A stretch of DNA of 64,000 nt from Bacteroidales bacterium (GTDB lineage Bacteria > Bacteroidota > Bacteroidia > Bacteroidales > Marinilabiliaceae). The DNA lies in NCBI GenBank assembly GCA_900766825.1, contig CAAFWU010000070.1, positions 1 through 64,000 of the forward strand. Direction: 5' to 3'. The notes beneath the pieces were generated by a model. That model made no database searches. It was not told where the DNA came from and saw nothing but the letters and a program-made list of their open reading frames with translations. Below, one piece after another: positions 44,090 through 53,585 of the stretch; the first letter of the stretch is position 1; the number at the start of each line of letters is the position of its first letter. Position numbers and translations under genes: made by a program.

Positions 44090-46915
44090 ATGACAAGCAT
44101 AAATGGTGATTTGTTTGAAAGGCGCCTCGCAGGGCGCCTTTTCTTGTTTCCGAATACCAGCTGCGATGCGGCAATGACTGCATTGCAGTTTGCTGCGTTG
44201 TCTAAACTGCTGGGCATTGCCTTTTTGATTTTGGGCTTACTCTCTTTACTTACGGTTCCAGCTTTTTCCACTCCACACTCCAACTTAAATCCCACTTTTT
44301 CGGCTACATACACAGAAAATCCTGAGTCCTTTGGGGCTGAGGATGGGAATGATTTGTTGGCTCAGAGCATTGTGCTGAGCAAACGATTTACGGGGAGCCG
44401 AGACTCGCTGCTAAGCATTGTTAGAGAGCAGACCAACATGGTGGTTGCTTACTCGTCGCGCATAATACAGCGGAGCGATGTATCGATGAGTGCGGGTCAG
44501 CATACCGTGGGCGAGTGCCTAAGAGTTGCCTTTAGCCGATTCGATGTGGAGTTTGTGCAGTCGGCCAACAAAATTGTGGTGACGCCCAAGAGCAATGAGT
44601 TCGGTCACATAAGCGGATTCTGCCGAGACGCCCAGACCCACGAACCCCTTATTGGAGCCCACGTTGTGGACACCACACTCCACAGGGCCGCAGTGACCAA
44701 TGAATATGGCTTCTTCAGTTTGGCGCTGCCCACTGGTAGGGCAGTGCTGCGCCTATCGTATGTTGGCTATCAGCCCAGAGTTATGATGGTTAACTTTGGT
44801 GCCGACACCACACTAAATGTGGGGCTTCAGCCGAATTTGCTATTGGAGGCCGTGGAGGTTAAAGCCACAGACGAGGTGCTGAACGAGGTTGCGAGCGGGA
44901 GCTACACCGAGCTACCGATGGATCAGGTGCGAGCCCTGCCTACATTGCTGGGCGAAGCCGACCTGACCAGAGCCTTGCAGCAGACCCCAGGTGTGCAAAC
45001 AGCCAACGAGGGCTATGGCGGAATGAACGTGCGCGGTGGCAGTCAGGACCAAAACATGGTGTATCTGGACGACGCCCCACTCTACAATGCGAACCATATG
45101 CTGGGCTTCTTCTCGGTCTTCAACAGCGACGCCGTGTCGGCAGGCCGTCTGATAAAGAGTGGATTTCCAGCCCGTTACGGAGGACGTATGGCCAGCGTGC
45201 TGGACATACGGACCATAGACGGCAACCGCGACCATTTTGAGGGTAGCGCCAACGTGGGCATACTGGCCTCGAGCGTGATGATGCAGGGTCCATTGGGGAA
45301 ACGCAAGTTAGCCGACGAGAACGGACAAGGGCGGGGCGCTGTGGTGGTGTCGGCCCGACGGACATACTTCGACCTCTACTCGAACTTGATGCAACAGGAC
45401 GAGGAGGATCGCTATTCTTACCTCTTCTACGACTTTCACACCAAGGCCAACTGGGATCTGAATAGGGGTTCGCACCTCTACTTCACGGCCTTCTACAGCA
45501 AGGATAAGTTGACCAATTACAGCAACTTGGACGACATAGAGATAGACTACGGCACCGAGGTGCGGCGCGTTACAGACAGCGACCGAAACAGGATATCGTG
45601 GGGGACATTTCTGACATCGCTCCGATGGAACAAGATGATGGGGCAGCACACATTTGTGAACAGCACGGTGTGGTTCAGTCGCTACAACTTCAAGAACACG
45701 GCCACCATGCGTACGGAGAGCAATGGCCCCATGAACCTGACTCAAGAGGTGAGCAACGAATATGGCAACGGCATCTTCGACACGGGAGCCCGAGTGGACC
45801 TGCACACATCGCCCTCGAAGTCGGCACTGGCACAGGTTCGCACGGGTGTGCTCTATGGGTTCCGCTGCTATCAGCCCCTGTTATCGCTGGTGAAGCCCGA
45901 AGCAATGGACACCAACACATACCAGCAGCTTACGCGTCGTGTGGAGCTTAACCGCCATGAGTGGCACGGCTATGTGGAGGGTAGGCTACGTTTTGGTCCC
46001 GTGCTATCCACGGTGGGTCTGCACTTGTCGGTCTACGGGCGCCATGGGCTGAAGCCCGACATATGGCCCGAACCCCGTGTGCTGTTGGCATGGCGCCCCG
46101 TGCGAGCCCTGACCATCAAAAGTTCCTATTCGCTAACGTCGCAGCCCGTGTACTTGATGCGTATGCTATCGGTGGCCTCTCCTGCCGACATGTGGCTACC
46201 CATACCATCGGACATGAGGGCTCAGTTGACAAACCAATGGACCGCCGAGGTAAAATGGCGAATTGTGCCTGGGCTGACGTTTGACGTAGAGGCCTACATA
46301 AAGGAGACGCCGCAACAGGTGACGTACAAAACCATGTCGGTCTACGAGATCATAAGCACCGACGACTGGAACAGCCTCTGCACCTCGGGTCGAGGGCGAG
46401 CCAAGGGCTTGGAGATGTTTCTGCATAAGAAAAATGGGAAACTAACGGGATGGTTGGGCTACTCGCTTAGTGAGTCTCGGAATAGGTTTGGGGATGTTAA
46501 TAATGGTGAATGGTTTCCCTCTGACAACGACAGAAAGCAAACTTTTCAGATATTTGCAACGTATAAAGTGTCAAAAAGAGTTGATGTATCGGCATCGTGG
46601 AACTATGGTTCGGGGGCACCACTTACATTGCCCGACCAGAGGTACACATTGCCAGGAACTGGGGGCTCGTTTGCTGTGCCAGCACAACGAAACGCTCTGA
46701 GGATGCCTAACACCCACCAACTGAACTTGGGCATGGACATCCGCTACGGACAAGAGCGCAGGGGTTCGGTGCTGAGTTTTGGTATCTACAACGTCTACGG
46801 CAAAAAGAATCCGCTCTTTGTCTACTGGAAATCGAATGGCACCAGCTACGACCTAAAGCAGTTTACCTTGGTGGCGTTCCCTTGGCCATACGTCAAGTAC
46901 TCCATACACTTCTGA
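44090..46915 (+). CDS. TonB-dependent receptor with STN signalling domain
   Basis: 941 residues; the true start may be internal, as the signal helix (LLGIAFLILGLLSLLTVPAFS) lies at about 40-63. Then come an STN domain (about 95-165: LLSIVREQTNMVVAYSSRII), a carboxypeptidase-regulatory-like domain (about 170-250), a plug (ALQQTPGVQTANEGYGGMNVRGGSQDQNMVYLDD) and a barrel ending YVKYSIHF. The STN domain marks it as a transducer that talks to FecR. It forms an operon with fecR, a micro-ORF and the DUF4249 lipoprotein. Ligand unknown. Confidence 0.92.
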   Translation: MTSINGDLFERRLAGRLFLFPNTSCDAAMTALQFAALSKLLGIAFLILGLLSLLTVPAFSTPHSNLNPTFSATYTENPESFGAEDGNDLLAQSIVLSKRFTGSRDSLLSIVREQTNMVVAYSSRIIQRSDVSMSAGQHTVGECLRVAFSRFDVEFVQSANKIVVTPKSNEFGHISGFCRDAQTHEPLIGAHVVDTTLHRAAVTNEYGFFSLALPTGRAVLRLSYVGYQPRVMMVNFGADTTLNVGLQPNLLLEAVEVKATDEVLNEVASGSYTELPMDQVRALPTLLGEADLTRALQQTPGVQTANEGYGGMNVRGGSQDQNMVYLDDAPLYNANHMLGFFSVFNSDAVSAGRLIKSGFPARYGGRMASVLDIRTIDGNRDHFEGSANVGILASSVMMQGPLGKRKLADENGQGRGAVVVSARRTYFDLYSNLMQQDEEDRYSYLFYDFHTKANWDLNRGSHLYFTAFYSKDKLTNYSNLDDIEIDYGTEVRRVTDSDRNRISWGTFLTSLRWNKMMGQHTFVNSTVWFSRYNFKNTATMRTESNGPMNLTQEVSNEYGNGIFDTGARVDLHTSPSKSALAQVRTGVLYGFRCYQPLLSLVKPEAMDTNTYQQLTRRVELNRHEWHGYVEGRLRFGPVLSTVGLHLSVYGRHGLKPDIWPEPRVLLAWRPVRALTIKSSYSLTSQPVYLMRMLSVASPADMWLPIPSDMRAQLTNQWTAEVKWRIVPGLTFDVEAYIKETPQQVTYKTMSVYEIISTDDWNSLCTSGRGRAKGLEMFLHKKNGKLTGWLGYSLSESRNRFGDVNNGEWFPSDNDRKQTFQIFATYKVSKRVDVSASWNYGSGAPLTLPDQRYTLPGTGGSFAVPAQRNALRMPNTHQLNLGMDIRYGQERRGSVLSFGIYNVYGKKNPLFVYWKSNGTSYDLKQFTLVAFPWPYVKYSIHF

Positions 46916-46957
46916 AACACACCGACTTACATACACATTTTATCTCTCTTTTCAACC

Positions 46958-47050
46958 ATGGATAACATCATCGATATGGTTCGCATTGTTGTTGCAGCCA
47001 TTGTTTTGTTCATAACCACCATAATCAACACGGTGGTATCAATGCTCTAA
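46958..47050 (+). CDS. 30-residue single-span membrane peptide
   Basis: ATG GAT AAC ATC ... CTC TAA gives MDNIIDMVRIVVAAIVLFIT followed by ten more residues (TIINTVVSML). It is one hydrophobic segment with an acidic N-terminus, in the 167-base gap between the TonB receptor and the DUF4249 gene. Composition and position suggest a real small membrane protein, but conservation is untested. Confidence 0.5.
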   Translation: MDNIIDMVRIVVAAIVLFITTIINTVVSML

Positions 47051-47103
47051 AGCACAACGTCTTAGAAAATATTCCGCACAAATTGAACTGCACACACAAC
47101 ATC

Positions 47104-48084
47104 GTGAGCTTGAGGTTTGGCAACAAAGGAGGCAAGGGTTGGCTTAGGGTCATGACTGCCACATGGGTTGCGCTGTGCATGCAAATGGGTGTTGCGGGGT
47201 GCGAAGAGGATGCTGTGGGCATAGACCTAAACAGCACAAGCCGTGCGGTGGTGCTGAGCAGCGTGGTGCAGGCCAACCACCCCATTGATGTCTATGTGGC
47301 TAGTTCGGTAAGCTACAACGACACAGCGAGCGCCGCACCAATAAATGGCACGGTGATCACATTGCACATCTCGGGTCATCAGCCGCTGAGTCAGACACTG
47401 GACAACGACCAGACGACTGCTACCTTTGCCTCGTGCAACGCACAATCGGGCGACACAATATGGCTTACTGTGGCCACGCCCTCCAACACATTGCAGACAA
47501 CACAATCCTCCATTCTTGCAGCCGAAACGGTGGTGCCAAGCATAACTGAGATTTTGGCGGTGGACACCACAACAATTTCCTCTCAGAACAGATTGGACAT
47601 GTCGCTGAGCTTGAGCGACGACCCAGAGACCACGGACTTCTACCAAATAGAGGTTCGCCGACGCATTTTTGCCAATGGCGTGGCCACAGACTCGTTGGTT
47701 AAGTGCGAGTACACCAGCATCTACTTTAACCTAACGAGTTTAAACCTCTCGAGCGACGACAACTATATTGGTCTCTTCGACGACGAACTGATAAGTGGTA
47801 AGGCTACGTTGCGGTTTCGCGCACCATGGTCCAGCCTACGAGTGGGCACCGACACACTAACGGCCGACAGCACAGCCGTGGTGGTCCGACTACTCCACCA
47901 TAGCGAGGACTATTTTACTTTTCTGCAGTCGCTTATAGAGGCACGGGAGTTTATGCAGGTGCCCATCTTAGGGTCCACACCTTTGCACTCCAACGTTATT
48001 GGCGGCTATGGCATATTGGGCAGTTCGGCTTTTGACGAGCAAGAGTTTATGGTTTGGAGAAGGGAAGAAACAGAAGGAAACTGA
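47104..48084 (+). CDS. DUF4249 lipoprotein, partner of the TonB receptor
   Basis: About 326 residues from a GTG at 47104; TTG 47083 and ATG 47152 are alternatives. I prefer GTG because it includes the basic stretch before the hydrophobic signal (GNKGGKGWLRVMTATWVALC) and the lipobox MGVAGC. The mature part is a DUF4249 beta-rich protein (GTVITLHISGHQPLSQTLDN, FYQIEVRRRIF). DUF4249 genes routinely follow receptors of the type upstream and are thought to be outer-surface accessories. Confidence 0.82.
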   Translation: MSLRFGNKGGKGWLRVMTATWVALCMQMGVAGCEEDAVGIDLNSTSRAVVLSSVVQANHPIDVYVASSVSYNDTASAAPINGTVITLHISGHQPLSQTLDNDQTTATFASCNAQSGDTIWLTVATPSNTLQTTQSSILAAETVVPSITEILAVDTTTISSQNRLDMSLSLSDDPETTDFYQIEVRRRIFANGVATDSLVKCEYTSIYFNLTSLNLSSDDNYIGLFDDELISGKATLRFRAPWSSLRVGTDTLTADSTAVVVRLLHHSEDYFTFLQSLIEAREFMQVPILGSTPLHSNVIGGYGILGSSAFDEQEFMVWRREETEGN

Positions 48085-48101
48085 TAAAAAAAACGACCAA
48101 G

Positions 48102-49025
48102 ATGGAACATATACGACTACTGATAATTGGCTCGGGCCCAGCAGGTTACACTGCAGCCATATATGCTGCGCGAGCCAACAACAAGCCTGTGATTATAGAG
48201 GGCATGCAACCAGGAGGCCAACTGACTCAGACCACGTTGGTAGAGAACTACCCAGGGTTTCCCGAAGGGCGCATGGGTCTGGATCTGGTAACTGACATGC
48301 GCACACAGGCCGAGCGTTTGGGCACCGAGATTCGCTTTGGCACAGTGGTGAACACCGACTTTGCGGCAAGGCCCATGGTGGTTAGTTTGGACGATGGCAC
48401 ACAGCTCTCGGCCGACTGTGTGATAATTGCCACTGGTGCATCGGCCCGCTATTTGGGTTTGTCAGCCGAGGAGAAGTATGCGGGAGCGGGCGTGTCGGCT
48501 TGCGCCACCTGCGATGGATTTTTCTACAGAGGCAAAGAGGTGGCCGTGGTTGGCGGTGGCGACACAGCAGCCGAGGAGGCTCTATACCTTGCGGGGTTGG
48601 CCAAGAAGGTCTACATGATTGTTCGACGAGACGTGCTGCGAGCCCAAGCAGCTATGCAACAGAGGGTTATGGAGAATCCCAAGATAGAGGTGCTCTATAA
48701 CCGCCAAACGGTGGACCTAACTGGCGAGGGGCGTGTGGAGCATGCCGTGCTGCGCAACAGCCAAACGGGTGAGACAGAGACCATTGACATTCAGGGCTTC
48801 TTCTTGGCCATAGGTCACAAGCCCAACACCGAGGCCTTCCCTCAGATTGAGACCGACGCTCAGGGCTACATACGCGTTGAGGCCCCATTCCAGCGAACCA
48901 ACATGCCAGGTGTATTTGCCTGTGGCGATGTCTGCGACCCTAACTACCGTCAGGCCATAACAGCTGCAGCCTCGGGTTGCCGGGCCGCCATGGATGCCGA
49001 AAAGTATCTGATTTCCAAGAATTAA
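48102..49025 (+). CDS. trxB: thioredoxin reductase
   Basis: 307 residues from the ATG at 48102 (MEHIRLLIIGSGPAGYTAAI). FAD-binding GSGPAGYTAA, redox pair CATC in GVSACATCDGFFYRG, NADPH-binding VVGGGDTAAEEALYL, and C-terminal FACGDVCDPNYRQAITAAASGC are all intact. It reduces thioredoxin with NADPH in the cytoplasm. It begins 17 bases after the DUF4249 gene and ends at a terminator. Confidence 0.96.
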   Translation: MEHIRLLIIGSGPAGYTAAIYAARANNKPVIIEGMQPGGQLTQTTLVENYPGFPEGRMGLDLVTDMRTQAERLGTEIRFGTVVNTDFAARPMVVSLDDGTQLSADCVIIATGASARYLGLSAEEKYAGAGVSACATCDGFFYRGKEVAVVGGGDTAAEEALYLAGLAKKVYMIVRRDVLRAQAAMQQRVMENPKIEVLYNRQTVDLTGEGRVEHAVLRNSQTGETETIDIQGFFLAIGHKPNTEAFPQIETDAQGYIRVEAPFQRTNMPGVFACGDVCDPNYRQAITAAASGCRAAMDAEKYLISKN

Positions 49026-49050
49026 GAGACACTCATACAGAAACAAAACG

Positions 49051-49090
49051 AAGCCCGATGCACAATGGATGACGTGCATCGGGCTTTGTG
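49051..49090. terminator. terminator between trxB and nspC (convergent)
   Basis: Perfect 13-base arms AAGCCCGATGCAC (49051-49063) and GTGCATCGGGCTT (49074-49086), then TGTGTTT. It lies between convergent genes, so it may serve both. Confidence 0.8.
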
Positions 49091-49132
49091 TTTATGGTTC
49101 AGAATGAAGTGATGGAGCCACAGAACATTCCC

Positions 49133-50320
49133 CTACCCCATTCGGCTGCGATAGTCGTCGTAGGTGAAAGTGCGAACCACCCTAAGACCACCGTGGCTGG
49201 GGTCGTAGATGGCAATGGAGGGGTGCGTTACACCATTGAACATGGTGGTTTTCACTGTGGTATAGTGAATCATATCCTCAAGAATTATGTTGTCGCCCAC
49301 ATGGAGGGGTTGGTCGAAGGACCAAGAGCCGACGTAGTCGCCCGAGAGGCAGGAGTTGCCACCCATACGATATGTTGGCAGTCCCTCGACAGGGTCGTGG
49401 TGAGCTCCGCGGATGGCGGGTTTATAGGGCATCTCGAGACAGTCTGGCATGTGGCATGCAAAGGAGACATTGAGCATGGCTGTTTGTATGCCAGCGTTTT
49501 CCACAATATCCTGAACAGTGGCGAGGAGGAAACCCGTTTGCCAAGCAAAAGCCGAGCCTGGTTCCAAGATTACGCAAAGGTGAGGATGGCGGCTGCGGAA
49601 GGCCTTGATGGTGTCAATGAGCAACTCGCGGTCGTAGCCCTTACGGGTCATGAGGTGACCGCCACCCATGTTTACCCACTTTATTTTCTTGAGCCAATGA
49701 CCGAAGCGGGTCTCAAAGGCATCGAGAAGGCGAACAAGATCGTCGGCACCGCTCTCGCAGAGGGCATGAAAATGAAGACCCTCGACGATGGAGGGGAGCT
49801 CGTGGGGCAGCTGTGAACTGACAATGCCGAGGCGTGAGCCTGGAACACAAGGGTTATAGAGGTCGGTCTCGACCTGCGCGAACTCGGGATTGACACGCAA
49901 ACCAACGCTGACGGGATGGTCGGCATTGAGGACGTTGGGAGTAAAGCGCTCGAGTTGCTGGAGGGAGTTGAAGGTGATGTGGGTGCTGCAGGCCAGAATT
50001 TGGTCGATCTCGCTTGGGGCGTAGACGGGGGCATAGGTGTAGGCCAAACTGCCCAGTTCCTCGGCGGCCAAGCGGGCTTCGGAGAGCGAGCTGGCGGTGG
50101 CTTCGGTGAACATCTCACGAACAATGGGGAAGGCATCCCAGAGGGCAAAGGCCTTGAAAGCCAGAATGATCTTGGCACCACTGCGTTGCTGAACATCGCG
50201 AATGAGGCGCATATTGCTGCGGAGTCGTTCGGCCTCCAGAACGTAGCATGGCGATGGGATTTGACGCATGACGTCGTTGGGGATGGGGGCAATTGGGGTC
50301 TCTGTGCTGTTGTTGCTCAT
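49133..50320 (-). CDS. nspC: carboxynorspermidine decarboxylase
   Basis: 395 residues. PLP-dependent alanine-racemase-fold decarboxylase that forms spermidine or norspermidine from the carboxylated precursor. PLP lysine K56 in IILAFKAFALWDAF, HFHALCESGADDL, the VNMGGGHLMTRKGYD glycine loop and YRMGGNSCLSGD near the C-terminus are typical of NspC. The usual partner carboxynorspermidine dehydrogenase is not in this window. Single gene, divergent from the DUF3078 gene. Confidence 0.94.
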   Translation of the reverse strand: MSNNSTETPIAPIPNDVMRQIPSPCYVLEAERLRSNMRLIRDVQQRSGAKIILAFKAFALWDAFPIVREMFTEATASSLSEARLAAEELGSLAYTYAPVYAPSEIDQILACSTHITFNSLQQLERFTPNVLNADHPVSVGLRVNPEFAQVETDLYNPCVPGSRLGIVSSQLPHELPSIVEGLHFHALCESGADDLVRLLDAFETRFGHWLKKIKWVNMGGGHLMTRKGYDRELLIDTIKAFRSRHPHLCVILEPGSAFAWQTGFLLATVQDIVENAGIQTAMLNVSFACHMPDCLEMPYKPAIRGAHHDPVEGLPTYRMGGNSCLSGDYVGSWSFDQPLHVGDNIILEDMIHYTTVKTTMFNGVTHPSIAIYDPSHGGLRVVRTFTYDDYRSRMG

Positions 50321-50412
50321 CTACTTGGGGTTATTATTGGCTTGTGTGGGAGGGGTGCGACAAAGACACCACCTCTACTTTTGTAACAAAAATAGTCAAA
50401 AAGGGAACACGA

Positions 50413-50420
50413 TATCTTTG
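50413..50420 (+). promoter_or_regulatory. putative promoter of the DUF3078 gene
   Basis: TATCTTTG followed by CA, an exact TAnnTTTG match, 115-122 bases before the chosen ATG. Confidence 0.5.
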
Positions 50421-50534
50421 CATAATTAATACTAATGAGTGACAATGCATTGCACCGCAAAGAGAATGGAACTAAATTTGCATGAAAAATGGAACAATAA
50501 CCAAGGCAACAACAGTTTTACACCCCACCATACA

Positions 50535-51929
50535 ATGGTCATGCACCTCTCTCTCATCGGCAAACGAATCCTGTTCTTATTAGTGGCTATGTCTCTGATG
50601 GCAAGCTACTTTGCACTTCCCTCACGGGCACAGAGTCTGAGGGTGACGCTGCGCCAACACCCAACGATTTCGGTAGCTATGACCGACAGCATAACGGCGG
50701 AGGGCGACACCATAATAGCCATGACAGAAGTTACCGACACCACGGCATGGTTGCCACTCTTCAGCCCCGACAGCACGTCGCTTTACACTCTGCCAACAGC
50801 GAGTTTCATGATCAACTATAGGCCTGTGAATGACGAGATTAAGTTCCAATCGCAGTACACCACCGAGGCTCGTCATGCCGAGGCTGCTTCTTGGCTTACA
50901 CCCACAGCAAGGAGCCAAGCGTTTGGGGACCCCAACGGATTGTCTCCTATGGAGCGCGCACAGATGGAGTACATAATGGCTCACCCCGAGGCTGTTCACT
51001 ACACATGGCAGGAGTTGCCAGACCCAAGCAAAGATATTAGGGAGGGAAGGCTCATAAACACCGAGAAGCGTAACCACAGCATTATACAAGATATCTTTAC
51101 CCCCGAGGCTAAGCCAGAGAACCGCGCCAGCTTGAGCCGTAAGCCAGAGGAAGTGCCAAGCCCATGGACCTTCTCGGGTCAGGAGAACCTGCAGTTTTCG
51201 CAGCTTCTGGTGAGCAACTGGATCAAGGGTGGCGAGAACTCGGTGTCGCTGTTGCACGACCTTCGCATCAAGGCCAACTACGCCAAGGGGCGCACAACAT
51301 GGGAGAATTCGCTGATCAACAAGATTGGTTTCACATACACTCAGGCACTGAAGACACGCGTGTCGGACGATGCTTTGGACTTGAGCAGCAAGTATGGTTT
51401 CAACGCGGTGAACAAGTGGTACTACTCTTTCCTCTATACATTTAAGACTCAGCTGTTTCGCAACTACTCGAGCAGCGACACCAAGAAGGAGAAGCCGCTG
51501 TCGAAGTTTATGTCGCCAGCCTATATGCAGTTGATTGTGGGTATGGATTATAAGCGAGACAATCTGTCACTTCTGCTTTCGCCCTACACAGGCATTGTGA
51601 CTGTGGTGGCCGACACAGCGATGGTGGACCAGACGAAATACGGCATTGAGGAGGGTCGTAAGTCGAACTTTATCAATGGTTTCTCAATTACGTTCAACTG
51701 GAAGAAGAATATTGTGTATGGCATAGACTACACCACCCGTTTGGAGATGTTCTATGAGTACTTTCGCAAAGATGGCGACAAGCGTTTCGATTGGGAGAAT
51801 GTGATCGACGTTCAGATAAATCGTTTTCTGTCGACACGTCTGCTGCTGGAGCTGAGGTATTTTGACAACGAGAGTAACCGTTTTCAGGTTAAAGAACATC
51901 ACTCTATATCATTCCGATATACTTTCTGA
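50535..51929 (+). CDS. DUF3078 outer-membrane-like protein
   Basis: 464 residues from the ATG at 50535. ORF extension upstream to 50439 has no signal sequence and is unlikely. A signal peptide (IGKRILFLLVAMSLMASYFALPSRAQS) is followed by a 130-residue linker region, then a beta-barrel-like DUF3078 domain (NLQFSQLLVSNWIKGGENSVSLLHDL) with alternating aromatic strands, ending in SISFRYTF. A C-terminal Phe is typical for insertion by the BAM complex. Function unknown. Confidence 0.85.
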   Translation: MVMHLSLIGKRILFLLVAMSLMASYFALPSRAQSLRVTLRQHPTISVAMTDSITAEGDTIIAMTEVTDTTAWLPLFSPDSTSLYTLPTASFMINYRPVNDEIKFQSQYTTEARHAEAASWLTPTARSQAFGDPNGLSPMERAQMEYIMAHPEAVHYTWQELPDPSKDIREGRLINTEKRNHSIIQDIFTPEAKPENRASLSRKPEEVPSPWTFSGQENLQFSQLLVSNWIKGGENSVSLLHDLRIKANYAKGRTTWENSLINKIGFTYTQALKTRVSDDALDLSSKYGFNAVNKWYYSFLYTFKTQLFRNYSSSDTKKEKPLSKFMSPAYMQLIVGMDYKRDNLSLLLSPYTGIVTVVADTAMVDQTKYGIEEGRKSNFINGFSITFNWKKNIVYGIDYTTRLEMFYEYFRKDGDKRFDWENVIDVQINRFLSTRLLLELRYFDNESNRFQVKEHHSISFRYTF

Positions 51930-52014
51930 CGGGGTGGCGATCATGGGGATTGAGGAGCGAAAATTGATGATATCTGGATTTTAAGGTATTGAATTGGGGG
52001 GGAATTTATGCGGA

Positions 52015-53361
52015 TTATACAGAGGGTATGGAGATATCTTTACCTTTAAAGATGTTTGCTATTGCATATAGAGGATAAACTTTGATATCGTTGTACTGAC
52101 AGAAGTTTTCTAACGAAGTGCGAATTCCCCATGGGATGTTTTTTTGTTGCAAAAAGACCCTCATGCTTTGCATAGAACCCGATGTGCCAGCCTTAACCTC
52201 TATAGGATGTATTTCGCCGCCTATCTGTACAACATAATCTACCTCTGCGTTGCTACTGGTCTTTTCTTTATGCCAGCAGTATAGTTCGCGAGGCATAAAG
52301 CAAGAGGAAGATTTGACTAACTCTATGCCAACAAAGGCTTCTGCCACAGCACCTCGATTAACTACATTCATATCTGCATCTGGTCGTAGAAAATCGGTCA
52401 GATCTAAACCCAACATGCACTGAAGCATTCCAGTGTCCATCATTATCATACGCCTATATTTTTCGTTAATTTCCGCCCCAAGTGGGATGCCGTTGGCCGC
52501 TGTATGTGTCACAGGATAGACAAGACCTGCCATTATGAGAGTCTCTAGAGCTGTGCGAAGTTGCTCACTATTGCCATCGGTGTCCACCTTGCTATACACA
52601 AATTTGCCCAAGCCTTGCTCGGCCACGGAACGGAATACGGCATCGATTCGCACTTGTGGTACTCGCTTGCGATATTTGGCAAAATCGTCGCGAAAAGACC
52701 TTATGAGTTCTACCAACAGACGCTGACATCTTAAGATGTCGCCCCCCTTGCAATAGGCAGCAACCACGGCAGGCATACCTCCTATAACAAGAAACAGGCG
52801 CAACATCTTAACCGCTTGAAAGTGGAGCGGTTCGGGTAGAGGAGACAACGTGGTGGCTTGACTTATGGCCTCGGCTAACATATCTTGTCCTGTTGCCCAC
52901 AGAAATTCCTCGTAGGAGAATGGGTACATAAAGAGACTGCTAATGCGTCCTACACCAAATGAGGGTAGAGACTCAAAGGCAAACTCAAGAAGCGAGCCTG
53001 CAGCAATAAGGTGCTGCTGCGGATAACGCTCGTAGAAATACCTCAGTCGATTGATGGCATCGGGACAAGCTTGTATCTCGTCGAAAAACAACAGTGTGCG
53101 CCCAGGTTGCACAGGCGTGTTCATTATCACTCCCAACATTTGGCAAATCTCTTGCGGAGAATACCTACCGTTGAAAAGGTAATGCAGGTCTTTGCGTTCG
53201 TTGAGATCGACCTCAACATAGTGCTCAAACGACTCGGCGAGATGCCTAACCGCTGTAGTTTTGCCAACCTGTCTGGCACCGCGCAAGAGTAGCGGCTTAC
53301 GTTCTTCTTCCGCCTTCCACTCCGACAAGAATGCGTCTATTTTTCGCCTAAAATACGCCAT
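52015..53361 (-). CDS. AAA ATPase with DUF4143 C-terminal domain
   Basis: 448 residues. Walker A GARQVGKTT (28-36), Walker B LLFFDEIQACPDA (about 93), an arginine-finger region, then DUF4143 (about 200-380) and a PD-(D/E)XK-like end with NAEVDYVVQIGGEIHPIEVKAG. Common, multi-copy and of unresolved function in Bacteroidetes. It stands alone here, flanked downstream by a G7 tract and upstream by 33-base tandem repeats. Confidence 0.9.
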   Translation of the reverse strand: MAYFRRKIDAFLSEWKAEEERKPLLLRGARQVGKTTAVRHLAESFEHYVEVDLNERKDLHYLFNGRYSPQEICQMLGVIMNTPVQPGRTLLFFDEIQACPDAINRLRYFYERYPQQHLIAAGSLLEFAFESLPSFGVGRISSLFMYPFSYEEFLWATGQDMLAEAISQATTLSPLPEPLHFQAVKMLRLFLVIGGMPAVVAAYCKGGDILRCQRLLVELIRSFRDDFAKYRKRVPQVRIDAVFRSVAEQGLGKFVYSKVDTDGNSEQLRTALETLIMAGLVYPVTHTAANGIPLGAEINEKYRRMIMMDTGMLQCMLGLDLTDFLRPDADMNVVNRGAVAEAFVGIELVKSSSCFMPRELYCWHKEKTSSNAEVDYVVQIGGEIHPIEVKAGTSGSMQSMRVFLQQKNIPWGIRTSLENFCQYNDIKVYPLYAIANIFKGKDISIPSV

Positions 53362-53407
53362 TAATGCATCTTATTGATTTAGTGAGATAAAGATAGTCAT
53401 TTATCAT

Positions 53408-53492
53408 AAAATTGGCACCAAGTTTAAGAGCTAACCTTACAAAATTGACACCAAGTTCAAGGGCTAACCTTATAAAATTGACACCGAGTTAG
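53408..53492. repeat. 33-base tandem repeat, 2.6 copies
   Basis: Units starting AAAATTGRCACC at 53408, 53441 and 53474, with exact 33-base spacing and a few substitutions. They are followed by a separate perfect 16-base hairpin (53521-53536 with 53547-53562). There are no spacers, so this is not CRISPR. Confidence 0.75.
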
Positions 53493-53520
53493 GATTGAAG
53501 AGTCTGCGAAGGAACACAAT

Positions 53521-53562
53521 AGCGCGCGGAGGAGTGTTGATTAACTCACTCCTCCGCGCGCT
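53521..53562 (-). terminator. perfect 16-base hairpin after the nuclease gene
   Basis: Arms AGCGCGCGGAGGAGTG and CACTCCTCCGCGCGCT with a 10-base loop. It lies 24 bases beyond the stop of the minus-strand nuclease/phosphatase gene. There is no T-run on either side, so intrinsic termination is uncertain. Confidence 0.5.
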
Positions 53563-53585
53563 GTGGTTTATGGGGAATGATGTTG

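Noticed and set aside
53408..53492. Possible CRISPR array
   Set aside because: The repeats are directly adjacent with no spacers and there are no cas genes.
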